This document shows, piece after piece, positions 46,700 through 58,555 of a stretch of 64,000 nucleotides of DNA (position 1 is the first letter of the stretch; each line of letters opens with the position of its first letter). The notes below the pieces were generated by a model that was given only the letters and a program-made list of their open reading frames with translations, was not told the DNA's origin and ran no database searches. This DNA comes from Bretschneidera sinensis (lineage: Eukaryota > Streptophyta > Magnoliopsida > Brassicales > Akaniaceae): assembly GCA_023935145.1 (NCBI GenBank), contig CM043699.1, forward strand, positions 127,172,536-127,236,535, in the 5' to 3' direction. Made by a program: the position numbers and the translations under genes.

Positions 46700-48139
46700 T
46701 GTTGACCCGTGTTTGATTTTAATAATGACAAAATACTACTTAAATTGCACAAAAATAGTTTTATCTAAGTGTTTAAGCAGCAAAAGCATTCAATACATAA
46801 ACAAGATGCAAGAATACAACACATACAAATACCAAAAGAAGACAAAATCTAGAATAGGCTCTAAGTTAATTGATTCATGTTGTAAATCTCTAATTTCAGT
46901 TACCTAGCTTAAACTATGGCTCACTTTGCAAAAGAGTTTGACAAAAATTATCTGAAAAATGTCTTTAAGTAAAAAAAAACTCTTTTAAAACATAAAAACT
47001 GGGTTTGGGACAACCCAATTGACTAGGTCTCTAAGCTAGTCGACTAGTAAAAGGGACAGTAAGTTCCCAGTTGATTTGTAACATGACTCAATCGACTGGT
47101 CCTATGACCCAATCAACTGGTCCTATGACCTAATCAATTGTTACTTGTCCTAAGCCTAAAAATGAACTTTTTTTACCTGACCCAATCGACTGGTAATTTG
47201 AAAATATGACCGGTTGAGACGTGGGACTTGAGCATTTAATGCTCTAAACCTTCCAAATCAGTGTTTAACGGCAATATAATATCAAGGCTATAAAAACCCC
47301 ATCAATGAGCATTTAAATAGCAAGAAAGAACACTCAATTTAATTTATAGCTCACTAATACTCTCAAAAACCTTGAAAATTTTATTGTGAGCTATTCTTTA
47401 AGTTTGTTCTTAAAAGAGGGATAATCTTCATCTTGTAAAGAATTCATTGCTATCTCTCTCCATTTTTTTTTACATTTAATACCATTCCTTGTAAAGAGAA
47501 AGAGTTTGTGTAACTCTTAGAGTGTTTAGGATTAAACACTTCTTTGTAGCTTCCTTGTGGAAGAGAGTGCTTGTAAGGTTTGTGCAACACCTATCAATGA
47601 GCATTTAAATAGCAAGAAAGAACACTCAATTTGATTTATAGCTCATTAATACTCTCAAAAACCTTGAAAAATTTATTGTGAGTCATTCTTTAAGCTTGTT
47701 ATTAAAAGAGAGATAATCTCCATCATGTAAAGAATTCATTGCTATCTCTCTCCATTTTTTTTTACATTTAATACCATTCATTGTAAAAAGAAAGAGTTTG
47801 TGTAACTCTTAAAGTGTTTAGGATTAAATACTTCTTTGTAGCTTCCTTGTGGAAGAGAGTGCTTATAAGGTTTGTGCAATATCCGTGAAGTTACTCGACT
47901 TCATTTAGTGTATTACTTCAAGGAGGTTCCTTGAAGATGTAGACGTAGGGTTGGGAAAATTCTGATATTGTCGAACCACTATAAACATAGTTTTCATATT
48001 CTCTTCCTCACTCCTTTAATTTCAAGAATCTTATTTGTTGTGTGTCTTGCTTGATTAAATTGTTAAAAACTTGTGTTAATTAGCAAAAAAAATTTTAAAC
48101 CCAATTCACCCCCTTTTTGGGTTTGTACCTCGGCTTACA
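46700..48139 (+). repeat. Right LTR of copia C with internal duplication
   Basis: 1440 bp, preceded by the polypurine tract AAAAAGAGGGAGAT (46686-46699) and beginning TGTTGACCCG. It carries a tandem duplication of 292 bp (47301-47592 and 47593-47884) downstream of the TATA box (47288-47297) that the left LTR lacks. Ends CGGCTTACA. Confidence 0.9.
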
Positions 48140-51100
48140 GTATGATCACAAATGAAATGATGATTTATTTCAATATACTTAGTTCATGAATGTTGAATTA
48201 GATTTTTAGTTAGATTAATAAAAGTAGAATTATCACACAAGATTGGAACATTATCAAAGTGCATGTAAAAATATTCAAGTTGTTGTTTTATCCATAACAT
48301 TTGTGTACGATAACTACTAGTGGCTATAATGCAACCGAGTTTTGTTTCTTAGAAAACCATGAGATAAACATACAACCAAGAAATTGATAAGTACCACTAG
48401 TACTTTTTCTATCTAGCTTACAATCGAAAAAATCAATATCCAACTACCCAACAAAATCAAAAGAAGACTCTCTAGAGTACCATAAGCCTAAATTTTGAGT
48501 ACCTAACAAATATCTTAAAATTATTTTTACAAAAATTAAATGTGATTCTTTAGTATTAGATTGAAAATGAGCACACATGTAAACACTAAACATAATATAG
48601 GGTTTACTAACAGTTAAATATAGTAAAACTCCTATTATGCTTCTATACTTTTTAATGTCTACATTTTTTCCTCCCTCATTGACGTCAAACTTTGTTGAAG
48701 TGCTCATGGGAGTAACAATTACCTTTGTATTCTCTATCCCAAATCTCTTTAGTAAATCCTTTGTGTACTCAGATTTGTTCATGAATATTCCTTCTTTTGT
48801 TTGCTTGATTTGAAGTTCGATGAAGTAATTGAGTTCTCTCATCATGTTTATTTCAAATTCACCTTTCATACATTTGGAAAAATCTTAACACATATTATAA
48901 TTAGTAGCTCTAGATATGATATCATCAACATAAATTTGTATAATGAAAATGTCATGCTCATATATTTTTGTAAAAAAATATAGTATCAATTTTACCTATT
49001 GTAAAACTATTTTTAAGTAAAACTATTTTTAAGTAAAACTTACTTAATCTTTCATACCATCATCTAGGAGCTTGCTTTAACCCATAGAGGGCTTTGGAAA
49101 GCTTATAGACATAGTTCAAAAAATTTATTTTTCAAAACCAAGAGGTTGCTCAACATAAACCTTTTTTTTAATAAAACCATTTAAAAAGACAATTTTCACA
49201 TCCATTTGAAACAACTTGAAATTCTTAAAACATGCAAATGAAAGAAACATGTAAATCACTTCAAGCCTAGCTATGAGTGCAAAAGTTTCATCAAAATATA
49301 TTCCTCCTTCTTGATTATAACTTTTTGCTACAAATCTAGCTTTGTTTCTAATTACTATTTCATTTCAATCGATCTTATTTCTATAAACCTATTTAGTTTC
49401 AATTACTGAATGATCTTTAGGCATAGGAACTAAAGTCCAAACTTTACTTCTTTCAAATTGATTTAATTCTTCTTGCATATCCGTTATCCAATTTTCATCA
49501 AGTTCTGCTTCATAAAAATTTTTACTTTCAATTTGAGATAAGAAAACTACATAATTGGAAACATTTCTAGTAGAAGAATGAGTTCTTACCCATTGTGAAG
49601 GATTGTTAATCACTTGATCAATTGGATAATAATTCACATACCTCCAATCCTTAGGAAGACCATCTCCTTGTTGGCTAGTTGAAGGTTGATTAAGTCTTGA
49701 TACACCTTCTCTTTGAGCTATTTGAAATTTATTCTCCTTGGGGTCAACAATTGTAATGGTGGTCACCACTCTTGGCATAAAACCTACATCATCATCATCA
49801 TAAGAGACTCTTTTTGTACTAAAGGGGATAGTCTCATCAAATACAACATGCATGGATTCTTCAACTACTAGAGTTCTTTTCTTAAAGTCTATAAGCCTTA
49901 CTAGAGGTTAAATAACCCAAGAAAATACCTATATTCATCTTAGAATCAAATTTACCTAAGTTATCTTTGTTGTTATTCAAGATGAAACATTTACATCCAA
50001 AAGTATAGAAATAAGAAATATTTGGATTTTTACCCTTTCATAATTCGTATGGAGTTTTCTTAATTATAAGCCTAATTAAAACTCTATTCAAAACATAGCA
50101 AATAATGTTTACGGCTTTTGCCCAAAAATATTTTGGTAAATTGTTTTCACAAAAGAATGTTCTACTAATTTCTTTTAAAATTCTATTTTTCCTTTCAACA
50201 ACACCATTTTCTTGAGGGGTTCTAGGAGCTGAAAAATTATGATCAATACCATGATCATTACAATATTTTGTAAAATTTTGATTTCAAATTATTTTTCATG
50301 ATCACTTCTTATGCTAGTAATAGCAAAACCTTTTTCATTTTGAATTTTTTTACAAAAGTTTACAAAACCTTGAAACGCTTTATCCTTACAAGCCATAAAG
50401 ATAAAAAAAATATATCTAGAATAGTCATCCACAATAACAAAAGTATATTGATGGGCACCTAGACTAATAGTCCTAATTGATCCAAACAAGTCCACATGTA
50501 AAAGTTATAATGGTTTAGAAGTTGAAACCATATTTTTGGATTTAAAAGAAATTATAGTTTGTTTTTTCCAATGAAAAACATCACAAACTTTGTCTTTTTC
50601 AAATTTAATTTTAAGAAGACCAACTACCAAATCTTTTCTTGAAAGCATTTGAATTAAATCCATGTTCACATGGCCAAGCCTTCTATGTTATAGCCATGAG
50701 TTTTCGCTAAAAGTTGAAAAAAAAAATTTATTTTCCTAAGGCAAACATTTAAGGTTAACATGTAGACATTTTCATATCTTTGGCCAACAAATTTAATCTT
50801 GTTACTCTTGATACCTATTATAAGACAATGAGTAAACTTAAAGATGATTCTATTACCTCTATCACACAATTGAATAATGCTTAATACCTTGAAAAAATAA
50901 GACATTATCAATAGTAGGGAAATATTTACTCACTTTACCATGACCAATGATCTTTATCTTGGTGTCATCTACAATGGTGATATGTTCAACATCCTTTGGA
51001 GTTAAGTCCATGAAGATGCTTCTATCACCGATCATGTGCTTTGAGCATCCACTATCTAGGTACCAATGATCACATTCTTTCTTTGAATGAAGACATATCT

Positions 51101-51140
51101 ACATCACACAAGCATATATAATAGAGCTTTTAGGTACCCA
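48140..51140 (-). pseudogene. Copia B pol
   Basis: Read on the minus strand from about 51075: the protease active site (WYLDSGCSKHMIG) is intact. Integrase lies at about 50289-50700 (MDLFGSIRTISLGAHQYTFV, SIRSDHEK) and on to about 50000. Reverse transcriptase runs from about 49853 (MQEELNQFERSKVWTLVPMP) to 48870, and RNase H with its linker at 48444-48869 (MRELNYFIELQIKQTKEGIF, LLKRFGIENTK). Frameshifts and stops separate all parts. It shares most motifs with copia C, showing that the two are one lineage. Confidence 0.85.
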
Positions 51141-51182
51141 AAATATCCTGGGTCATTTGGGGTTAGTCCTTGAAAATATGGA

Positions 51183-52989
51183 TCATTTTGGAACCCTTAC
51201 CTTCTTAATACCATAATTAGTTCCATTGTTATAATGATATGGATGATTTATGATCCTAAAATGATAATCATGATAGTTTCTATGATATCTAGGATAGGAA
51301 AATCTATCATTCCTAAGATAGGAGAATCTTGCATTCCTAGAGTAAATGTTTCTAGCATTATGATCATTGTACATATGCATGTCATTTTTAGGATAAGAAT
51401 AATAACCATTTCTAAAGTATGCATTCCTAGCATAAGAGTTTCTAGAATGAGCATTCCTAACACACATGCGAGCATATGTTCTTCTAGAATGTCCTTTTCT
51501 AGCATGAGTACGTCTAGAATGAGCATATGAGTTTCTAGTATAACCATTTTAATGTGAAGAATTGACATTGAAAACATTTTTAGAATTTCTATACATGTTA
51601 TTAGATTTCCTAACTTGCTTCAATGGAATATTATGAACATTACTGGGAATATGAGAGGTATAAGCCTCATTAACAATTGTTACTTTCATAAAGATGGTTT
51701 CATTCGATTTTTGTTTACTCATAGACGAACATCCCAAACTGAAATTTTTCTCTACTTAATCTTTGGCATGCCAACACTTCATCTAGCTATTCCTTTCCTT
51801 TCACAAGCCTAGATATATTGTTGTTCAATTTAATCACGTTCTTTTTCAAAACCTCATTTTCATTTTTCAAAGTATCTTATGATAAGTTGCCAAGATCTAA
51901 AGAAAGTTTTTCATTTTATTATTTTAAAGCTTCCATTTCTTTAGAGAGAGATGGAGTCTCCTTTTTTAGAGAAATAATTTTTAACACCAAATTTCTTAAG
52001 TTATTCATGTAATTCATTAAATGCTTCTAATAACTCTTCATGTACAATTTCACTATTGTTATCAATATTTAAAGGACTAGTTACCGCATTCTAATAATCA
52101 ATTTTCATCAAGCAAAGGTTAACAATTTCTTGGTAAGAGGCTTCCATCATCTGAATCCTCTTCCTCATCATCACTCCAATTAGTAGCCACCATTGAAGTT
52201 CTTTATGGGATTCTTTGTAAGGAAAATTTGTCTTGATGTGTCTGATATTTTTGAATCCAAAGCAAAGTATTTGATCTTCTTGATAAAATCTTCTTTAGCA
52301 GGAGCTCTTTTGAGTTCTTATTTAGCTTCAAGTACTTTTGAAACCTCTTTTTGATGAGAAAATATCTCCATCTTCTTTAATGTTCTCATCATCATCATCC
52401 TCCACTTGCTTACTTATGATAGCTTTTAGAGCAATGGTCTTCTTCATTAACTCATCATCAATCTCCTTGTTAATATCATTCATTTCATGCGCCAATAATG
52501 ATCCAAGAAGAATGTCGATATCGAGTTTGTCTAGGTCATTAGCTTCTTCAATTGCCGTCATATTTGATTCCCAATCCTTTGGCAAATACCTAAGAATCTT
52601 TCTTACCAACTCACCATTTTCATAAATTCTACCAAGAAACTTCATGTCATTGATAATGTTAGTAAATCAAGAATATATTTCAAAAATTGATTAAGTAGGA
52701 GACATTTTAAAAGATTCAGAATTCGAAACTAATCTATAAATTTTAGATTTCTTAACTTGATTATTACCCTCATATGTAACTTGGAGTTTATGCCAAATTT
52801 CCTTAGCCAATTTCACAAGCTGAAATTTTGTTGTATTCATTAATATCTAATGCAAAATGAAGCATACTAGTAGCTCTACTATTTAGAGAAACTATTTTTC
52901 GATCATCATCATTAAACTCTTGTCTAACTGTAGGAACTTCAATTGTACCTCTTTATCTTTTATCTTTTATTAATTGAATCCTAGGTCCA
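51183..52989 (-). pseudogene. Copia B gag (main part)
   Basis: The minus strand encodes a UBN2-type gag region at 52328-52645 (MKFLGRIYENGELVRKILRY, LPKDWESNMTAIEEANDLDK). The zinc knuckle at about 52215-52262 has lost two Cys (CFGFKNIRHIKTNF). The Asn/Arg/Tyr-rich repeat region at 51183-51467 (NAHSRNSYARNAYFRNGYYS) corresponds to the one in copia C. The N-terminal end is at 56388-56577, beyond the gypsy insertion. Confidence 0.8.
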
Positions 52990-53222
52990 TATAACGACTC
53001 ATCCCGAGTTGGCCACCCCCAAGACAGTGTCATTACATTTTGAAAATCCTAGCACGAAATATATATGCAACAGTAAAAATAATAATAACATAATTTTTTA
53101 AATTAAATATGTTATTCAATACTAAATCCTTTACATATATATATATATATATATTATTTTAATTTCATGACATATTTATTAAAGTACTTCTTTACCCTTA
53201 CTTTACAAATACGAGTATTACA
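52990..53222 (-). repeat. Shortened gypsy LTR (minus)
   Basis: Only 233 bp, retaining both ends of the LTR seen at 3909-5877 (GTTGGCCACCCCC near 53007 and ACGAGTATTACA at 53222) with the centre deleted, and containing a TA run at 53136-53154. It is followed on the plus strand by ATTCTACCCACTTT, the complement of a polypurine tract. Confidence 0.75.
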
Positions 53223-54245
53223 ATTCTACCCACTTTACAAAAATTTTGTCTTCGAAATTTCCTTACTTTATTCCAGAAACAAATGTGAATAATATTTCTT
53301 CATAATTGTTTCAAGTTTTCACGTAATCTCTTCAACATCCTTATTTCGCCACAAAACTTAAACTAATGAAATTATTTTATTACACAAGACTTGTTTTTTT
53401 TTATATATAAAATCCTCACTGGTACTTGTATAAGAGTCAAATCTTTTTGAATTTCTACAGCTTAGCTCGAAATATTATGAGATTTATCAAGTAAGTGCTC
53501 TCGCCAAAGTGAAACATGGAATACGTTATGTCATTGCTTCAACTCTGAAGGCAATTCTAGACTATTCACAACTAGCCCAATTTTCTCAACAACCTCATAA
53601 GGTCTCACATACCTCGGATTCAACTTTATTTTCTTATTTAAATCTCAATACACCTATGCATTGAGATATTTTTAATACACCCAATCACCTACTTGAAATT
53701 TAAGAGATCTTCTTTTATTATCAGCATAACTATTTGATCTACTCTGTGCTGCTTTACGGTTCTCTCTAACTAATTTGATCTTCTCAATTGTTAACTCAAT
53801 AATTGATGGACCAAATATATTTCTCTCTCCAATTTCTTCCCAACTTATAGGAGTTCTACACCTCTTACCATACAATGTCTCAATCGGTGCCATCCCAATA
53901 CTAGTTTGACACTGATTATTATAAGCAATTTCAATCAGTGGCATGTAAGCATCCTAACTTACTGAAAAAATCATCACATTTGCCCTTAACGTATCATCTA
54001 GTACTCTAATAATCCTTTCTGTTTGAGCATGAAGAATTATATTAAATTACAACTATGTACCCGTGGTTTTCTGAAAGCCTCTCATACCTTACTAATATCA
54101 ATTATATTACTAATATCAATCATACTATCAACACGTTCCCTTCTAGGAACCACAGATTTAGACTCAACCTCGATTTGTCAAAAATATTGGGGGCCTACCA
54201 AGCCCTCTCAAATCAACAACTCTAACTCTAGCTCTAGCGCGTCCA
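53223..54245 (-). pseudogene. Gypsy integrase C-terminus joined to gag start
   Basis: The minus-strand frame 53672-53944 encodes MPLIEIAYNNQCQTSIGMAP, TLYGKRCRTPISWEE and QSRSNSYADNKRRSLKFQVG, the hallmark C-terminal integrase region of plant Ty3/gypsy pol. Further right, about 54120-54245 matches the gag start of the 3.8 kb element (Arg-rich VRVRARA-type codons), so most of gag and pol has been deleted between about 54060 and 54120. Confidence 0.75.
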
Positions 54246-56382
54246 AGTGTCAACATCCTCAAACTAACGAGAAAATAAAGTAAAAATTTATTTGTAAATA
54301 TTCATGCATATTATGTTGTGTAAAATGTTTAAGTCAATATCACATTGATGTATCTCCCCTATTGAGGGTGAAAAAAAATTTCGTGTCCAGCATGAAAAGA
54401 AAGAAAAAGAAAAAAAAATCTGGACGTGTCCAGCAAGAAAAGAAGGAAAAAATATAATATATTTTTTCTAAAAAAAACGTGGTTGTGGGTGGCCACCTAT
54501 TGCCAAGTTTTGTGCATGTGAGCCACAACTCACATGTCGTGGAAACTTAGAAATGGGTGGGGGGGGGGGCTGCTGAAGAAAAATGTATGGTGTATATATA
54601 TATATAAGAGTTAAGTAATTACTTATTTACTTATTTCGTTTGGTTTTTCTTCAATTATTCCATTTCTCTAAACACTTGGGGACCAAAAGAAATGTTAAAA
54701 GAGAAAAATTTTGAAGGGGTTTACGGTGGAATTTCATAGAGAATCACAGGAAGCTATCAGAAAAATAGAAGGTAATAATATAATGTTTATTTTTGAATTT
54801 TTAGCGTTCATATAATTTCCTGGAAGTCAAAGTGGAAATTTTCAAAGGGTGTGGTTTATGAAGAATTGAAGAATAAAGTAGAAATTTAATATAAATATTA
54901 TGTCAGTTGTTGACGACCAGCAACCGAGAAAAATTTCTGAGAGGAACAGAAAATGCAAAGAGGTGATCCACAGGTACTCTAAGTGCTACGTGGTGAGTTA
55001 GATTTACTTTAAGTAATCTAAATAAAAAAATGAAATTATCTAGTGATGATATTAAATAAATTATTAGCTTATGCTTTGGTGGTAGATAAAAATTTGATTG
55101 ATAGGAATGATATGAATTTTGCTCATGTAGAAAATTGTTAAAAGAGAAATAATATTTTTGGAATAATAAGTTGATTTAATAATAAAAGCGATAAGTGAAA
55201 TTTTTGATGAGCTATGGTTGATGTTTTGATACGAATTATGAGGAGATGAAATTAGTGGATCTTGACAAGCTAAGATTGATGATTTGATATGATATATGAT
55301 TAGAGGAATTTAGTGGATTTTTTTTTCTTATAATAATTTGAGGAAAGACAGGATAGTTAAATTTAAATATTTGAATTCATGTTTTTTTTTTATATATTAT
55401 TGTTCAGATGCATATTTTATATCATTGTTCATATGCATATACATTAAATAAAAGAAAAGAATTGGGAGAAGGCTGGTCTAATTGAAAAACCGTGACAGCC
55501 GGTATATGCTGGAAATAAAAGGGACACCGTAACAGCAGGTATATGCTAGAAATAAATACTGTGATAGCCGGGATAAGCTGTAAAGAAAAGAACCGGGAAG
55601 GCAACCAATCTAAGATAAAAATATGTCGACATATGGGAAGACGTTCCCTAATAATAATTCATGTATTGCATCTGTTTTAAATATTGATTTCATCATTGAA
55701 ATGCTGATGTGTTGTGTGTGAAATTATTTATAGATGAATGAGTCTCACAGAGAGACAACTATGGTTAGAAAGAAACCTAGAAGTATGACATAATAAGAAC
55801 CATCTAAATTTTAGACTTTATGATGTGAACCTCATTGCGAGGTAATTATGAGATAATTGATGGTCTTAAGGTGAACCAATAAATAATAAGAAGAGATTGA
55901 TAAAGAATGGATCTTATGACATGTGTAGTGATATTAGAATGCTAGTATCAAGTTGTATGAGATATAAATGATTAAATATTGAAAGATCATTTATACAAAT
56001 GAATACTTTTAGTTAATTTAATTCACTGAGCTTGTGAAGCTCATCCCTCATTGTACAATGATTTCAGGTAGCAGGCAGGACAAATAGTCTGGTGGGTTGA
56101 GAGTCAGACGAAATCTTTTTTTGTAAGCTATGTACGTGTCAACATCCTCAGACTAATGAGAAAATAAAATAAAAATTTATTTATAAATATTCTTGCATAA
56201 TATGTTGTGTAAAATGTTTAAGTCAATATCATATTGATGTATATCTCTTGTTGAGGGTAGATGATTGATGTAAAAAAAATCTGTTATTATTATTTTTACT
56301 GTTGCGTATATGTGCCGTGTTAGGATTTTCAAAATGTGATGACACCGTCTCGGGGGTGGTCAACCCGGGATGGGTCATTACG
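54246..56382 (+). repeat. Plus-oriented gypsy LTR with extra fragment
   Basis: From about 54366 to 56382 the sequence is the reverse complement of 3909-5877, landmark by landmark. Examples are CTACGTGGTGAGTTAGATTT near 54987 against 5160-5200, and TCACTGAGCTTGTGAAGCTC near 56023 against 4230-4250. A preceding 120-bp segment, 54246-54365, repeats 56128-56250 in direct orientation, so the LTR is partly duplicated. The canonical TG start was not found. Confidence 0.7.
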
Positions 56383-56387
56383 GTCCA

Positions 56388-56577
56388 TCCATGATAATTT
56401 CCTATAAAGCAAAGTCTTGGCCTTCTAGGAAAATTCTCATCCTATTTTTCAAATAACTATAGTTTGTTCTAGTGAACAAATGAGGTCTCGTTGAAGAATG
56501 ACCTTTACTAAGCAAATTTCCGACATTTGTTGCCATAGAATCTACTTGAAGATTTTAAGCCTAAGTGTGAGAACAAA
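56388..56577 (-). pseudogene. Copia B gag N-terminal piece
   Basis: The minus-strand sequence corresponds to the N-terminal gag of this lineage and continues the frame cut at 52989. It is bounded by the GTCCA duplication on the left and the primer binding site on the right. Confidence 0.6.
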
Positions 56578-56589
56578 GCTCTAATACCA
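56578..56589 (-). other. Primer binding site of copia B
   Basis: The minus strand reads TGGTATTAGAGC, one base off the initiator-Met tRNA complement, two bases inside the LTR end. Confidence 0.8.
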
Positions 56590-56591
56590 AT

Positions 56592-57665
56592 TGTTGACTA
56601 AGACAACCTAAGAGATGGGTGAATTGGATTTAAAAACTTTTTAAACAAAAATTAAATTCAATCACAATATAATCAAACAAGCAAGATTAAAACAAGTAAA
56701 CATTAATAATAAACTTGTCAAAAATTAAGAGTCAGGGAGAAGCGCTTGCAAACTCGATTTATAGTGGTTCGGTCACTCTTTGTGCCTTGTCCACTCCTCA
56801 AGAGATCTTCTTGAGAGTTCAGTTCACTATTCCAAGTAAAAGAAAACTAAGCAACTTCCAAGATGTTGCTAAAACCTTTACAAGAATTTTCCTTCACTAG
56901 AAATTTCTCACAAGAATTTAACACCTAAACACTCAAGAACACTCAACAAGAGTTACACCAACTCTTTTACATGACAAGAATGAATGAATGATTTTCTCTC
57001 TCACAAGCTCTTAGCTTAAGAATGGTTCAATTTCAAATTTGGAAAACTTGAAAGATTAATAAATTAGCTCTTGAATGAAATTAAATGTTCTAATTGTCTT
57101 TGAATGCTCATTTATGATGGATATTTATATTTCTAACTCTTCATTGCCGTTAGACACTACAAATGATCGTTTGGTACATTAAATGCATTGATTCGTGCCT
57201 TAGTTTTTGAAAAATAGTCGTTATTCATGATAGTACAGTTGATTGTGGTTCTTGCCTAGACGACTGTGCTTTTAAAAATTTAAATCAGTGAGGCTCAGGT
57301 CTAGAGGACAGTCGATTGTGGGGTTCATCAAGTCGATTGTGAAAAGTTTTTGTCTCTTTCACAGTCAACTGTTGAAACCTACAATCGACTTCCTTTTGAC
57401 TTTCGAAGTTGGAGCTAAAAGGCCTTGTGCCTATAGCCGACTGTGGCTACTCTTGATTTTCACAATAATTTTGAACTTTTAAATATTTGGTTTTTAAGTA
57501 AGACTTTTAGAAAGCAATTAAGCCAATTAAAGAAAGGAATGAGAGGGAAATTACAAGACTAATTAACTAAGAACAAGACTTCTCTTCTTTTTCCTCTTCT
57601 TCTTTGAATAAACCTTAAACAAACGAGTTCTTGGTGCGTGCATCAAAATTAATATAGGGTCAACA
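56592..57665 (-). repeat. 5' LTR of copia B
   Basis: 1074 bp with TGTTGAC/GTCAACA inverted ends. On the minus strand it has about seven copies of the CAGTCGATTGTG-type motif (57440-57230), then a TATA-like ATATAAATATCC near 57135, the same order as in copia C LTRs. Confidence 0.88.
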
Positions 57666-58270
57666 ATTTTATTAGGACGTGAAGAACAATACAAATTTAT
57701 TATTTAATTTTTTTAATTTTTTATTTGAAACTAATGAGATTACTTATATTAATAAAATATTCAAACAAATTAATATGTGTAAATCAATAATTAATTAATT
57801 ATAATATAATTTATTTTATTTATAAATATAAAAAAAATAGCACTTAATCGATCAATAGTTGGTTTAGTTACAACTGACTGTTCGTTAGGTTACAAGGTCA
57901 GAAATTACGATACCTGGTCCGATTGCTGTCGCACATACAATATCAGTTCCTTTTCACTTGAAGACAAAAAAGCTCAAAATGAAAGAATCTATTATTACAA
58001 GGCTAACACTAAAAGGCCCCATTGGTGTGAGAAAAAAAGATATTGTCATATATCTCTATCCTCTCATCATTATCATCCACACTCCTACCTCACTCCCTTA
58101 GGAAGCTTTTGGGAAATCCAACTCAACCAATCAAATTTCAGGAAACTCCATCATAAAGTTCCCTTACAGATAGATAAGTTAGTACTCGCATTCTCTCTCT
58201 TTTTTTTTCTCTCTCTAATGTCTCACAACAAAACTCAACCTCAAAATAAACTCCTTGAATACGATTTTGC
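57666..58270. promoter_or_regulatory. Upstream region of CHLH
   Basis: The first 250 bases next to the copia LTR are AT-rich with nothing recognisable. Closer to the gene are a CCAAT box (58127-58131), the light-type I-box GATAAG (58173-58178) and CT-rich tracts. Copia B ends only about 0.9 kb upstream of the CHLH start codon, so the promoter is compact or includes LTR sequence. Confidence 0.45.
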
Positions 58271-58276
58271 CACGTG
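58271..58276 (+). promoter_or_regulatory. G-box (CACGTG) in CHLH promoter
   Basis: GCCACGTGTCC contains the palindromic G-box 285 bp before the ATG and about 75 bp before the TATA box. G-boxes bind bZIP (HY5, ABF) and bHLH (PIF) factors, and CHLH in Arabidopsis is known to be light and clock regulated. Use of this site is inferred. Confidence 0.6.
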
Positions 58277-58345
58277 TCCTCCTTCTCACCACCAACCATA
58301 AAAACCAACCGTTTCAATTCTCAAAATCCATCTCCACACGAGAAA

Positions 58346-58352
58346 TTATAAA
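58346..58352 (+). promoter_or_regulatory. Probable TATA box of CHLH
   Basis: TTATAAA lies 210 bp upstream of the ATG, followed by a GAAGAAAGAAGAAG-type purine tract (58377-58398) and a CT-rich stretch typical of plant 5' UTRs. Transcription would start near 58375-58380. Confidence 0.5.
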
Positions 58353-58555
58353 CCCCATAACCTTTCACTACCCAGAAGAAAGAAGAAGAAGAAGAAACAA
58401 TCACTGAAAACAGAACCAACACAGAGAGAAGCAAAAAATTCATTTTTTTTATCACAAAATCTATTCTCTCTCCCCTCTCTCTTTCATTTCTTTCTCTTTT
58501 CCTCTGTAAATTGTACTATAAAGAAACATATCTGCGTAGAGTAAAACACTGATCA

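Larger units (their letters stand above)
38437..48139 (+). mobile_element. Ty1/copia retrotransposon C, nested in copia B
   Basis: LTRs at 38437-39620 and 46700-48139 (TGTTGAC...TTACA) enclose gag, protease, integrase, reverse transcriptase, RNase H, a repeat cluster with TATA box and a shortened third ORF. Flanks are a perfect 5-bp duplication, GTATG at 38432-38436 and 48140-48144, and copia B's RNase H frame resumes across them. It is of the same lineage as B, with closely similar protein blocks, but its repeat motif has a different 3' half. Stops and shifts occur throughout, so it is inactive. Confidence 0.92.
52990..56382. mobile_element. Rearranged gypsy derivative with inverted LTR ends
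   Basis: Both outer edges are the 3' (U5-side) end of the same gypsy LTR family, in opposite orientation. The left edge at 52990 (TATAACGACTCATCCC) is on the minus strand and the right edge (GATGGGTCATTACG at 56382) on the plus strand. The flanks GTCCA (52985-52989) and GTCCA (56383-56387) form a perfect 5-bp duplication in copia B gag. From the left it contains a 233-bp shortened minus-strand LTR, integrase and gag fragments on the minus strand (to about 54245), then plus-orientation LTR sequence (54246-56382). A normal element would have both LTRs in the same direction. Confidence 0.8.
33096..57665 (-). mobile_element. Ty1/copia retrotransposon B (host of nested insertions)
   Basis: On the minus strand: 5' LTR 57665-56592, primer binding site, gag, protease, integrase, reverse transcriptase, RNase H, a repeat cluster with TATA box, an extra downstream ORF, and a truncated 3' LTR at 33806-33096. 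Three later insertions split it: the gypsy derivative (52990-56382), copia C (38437-48139) and the Mutator-like element (36458-38307). Without them it would be about 9.7 kb. The extra ORF after pol suggests the SIRE/Maximus type of copia (inference). All frames are damaged. Confidence 0.85.

Noticed and set aside
46092..46907. 104- and 110-codon plus-strand frames between copia C third ORF and LTR
   Set aside because: AT-rich non-coding 3' region and LTR start; Leu/Phe/Tyr-rich translation with no motif.
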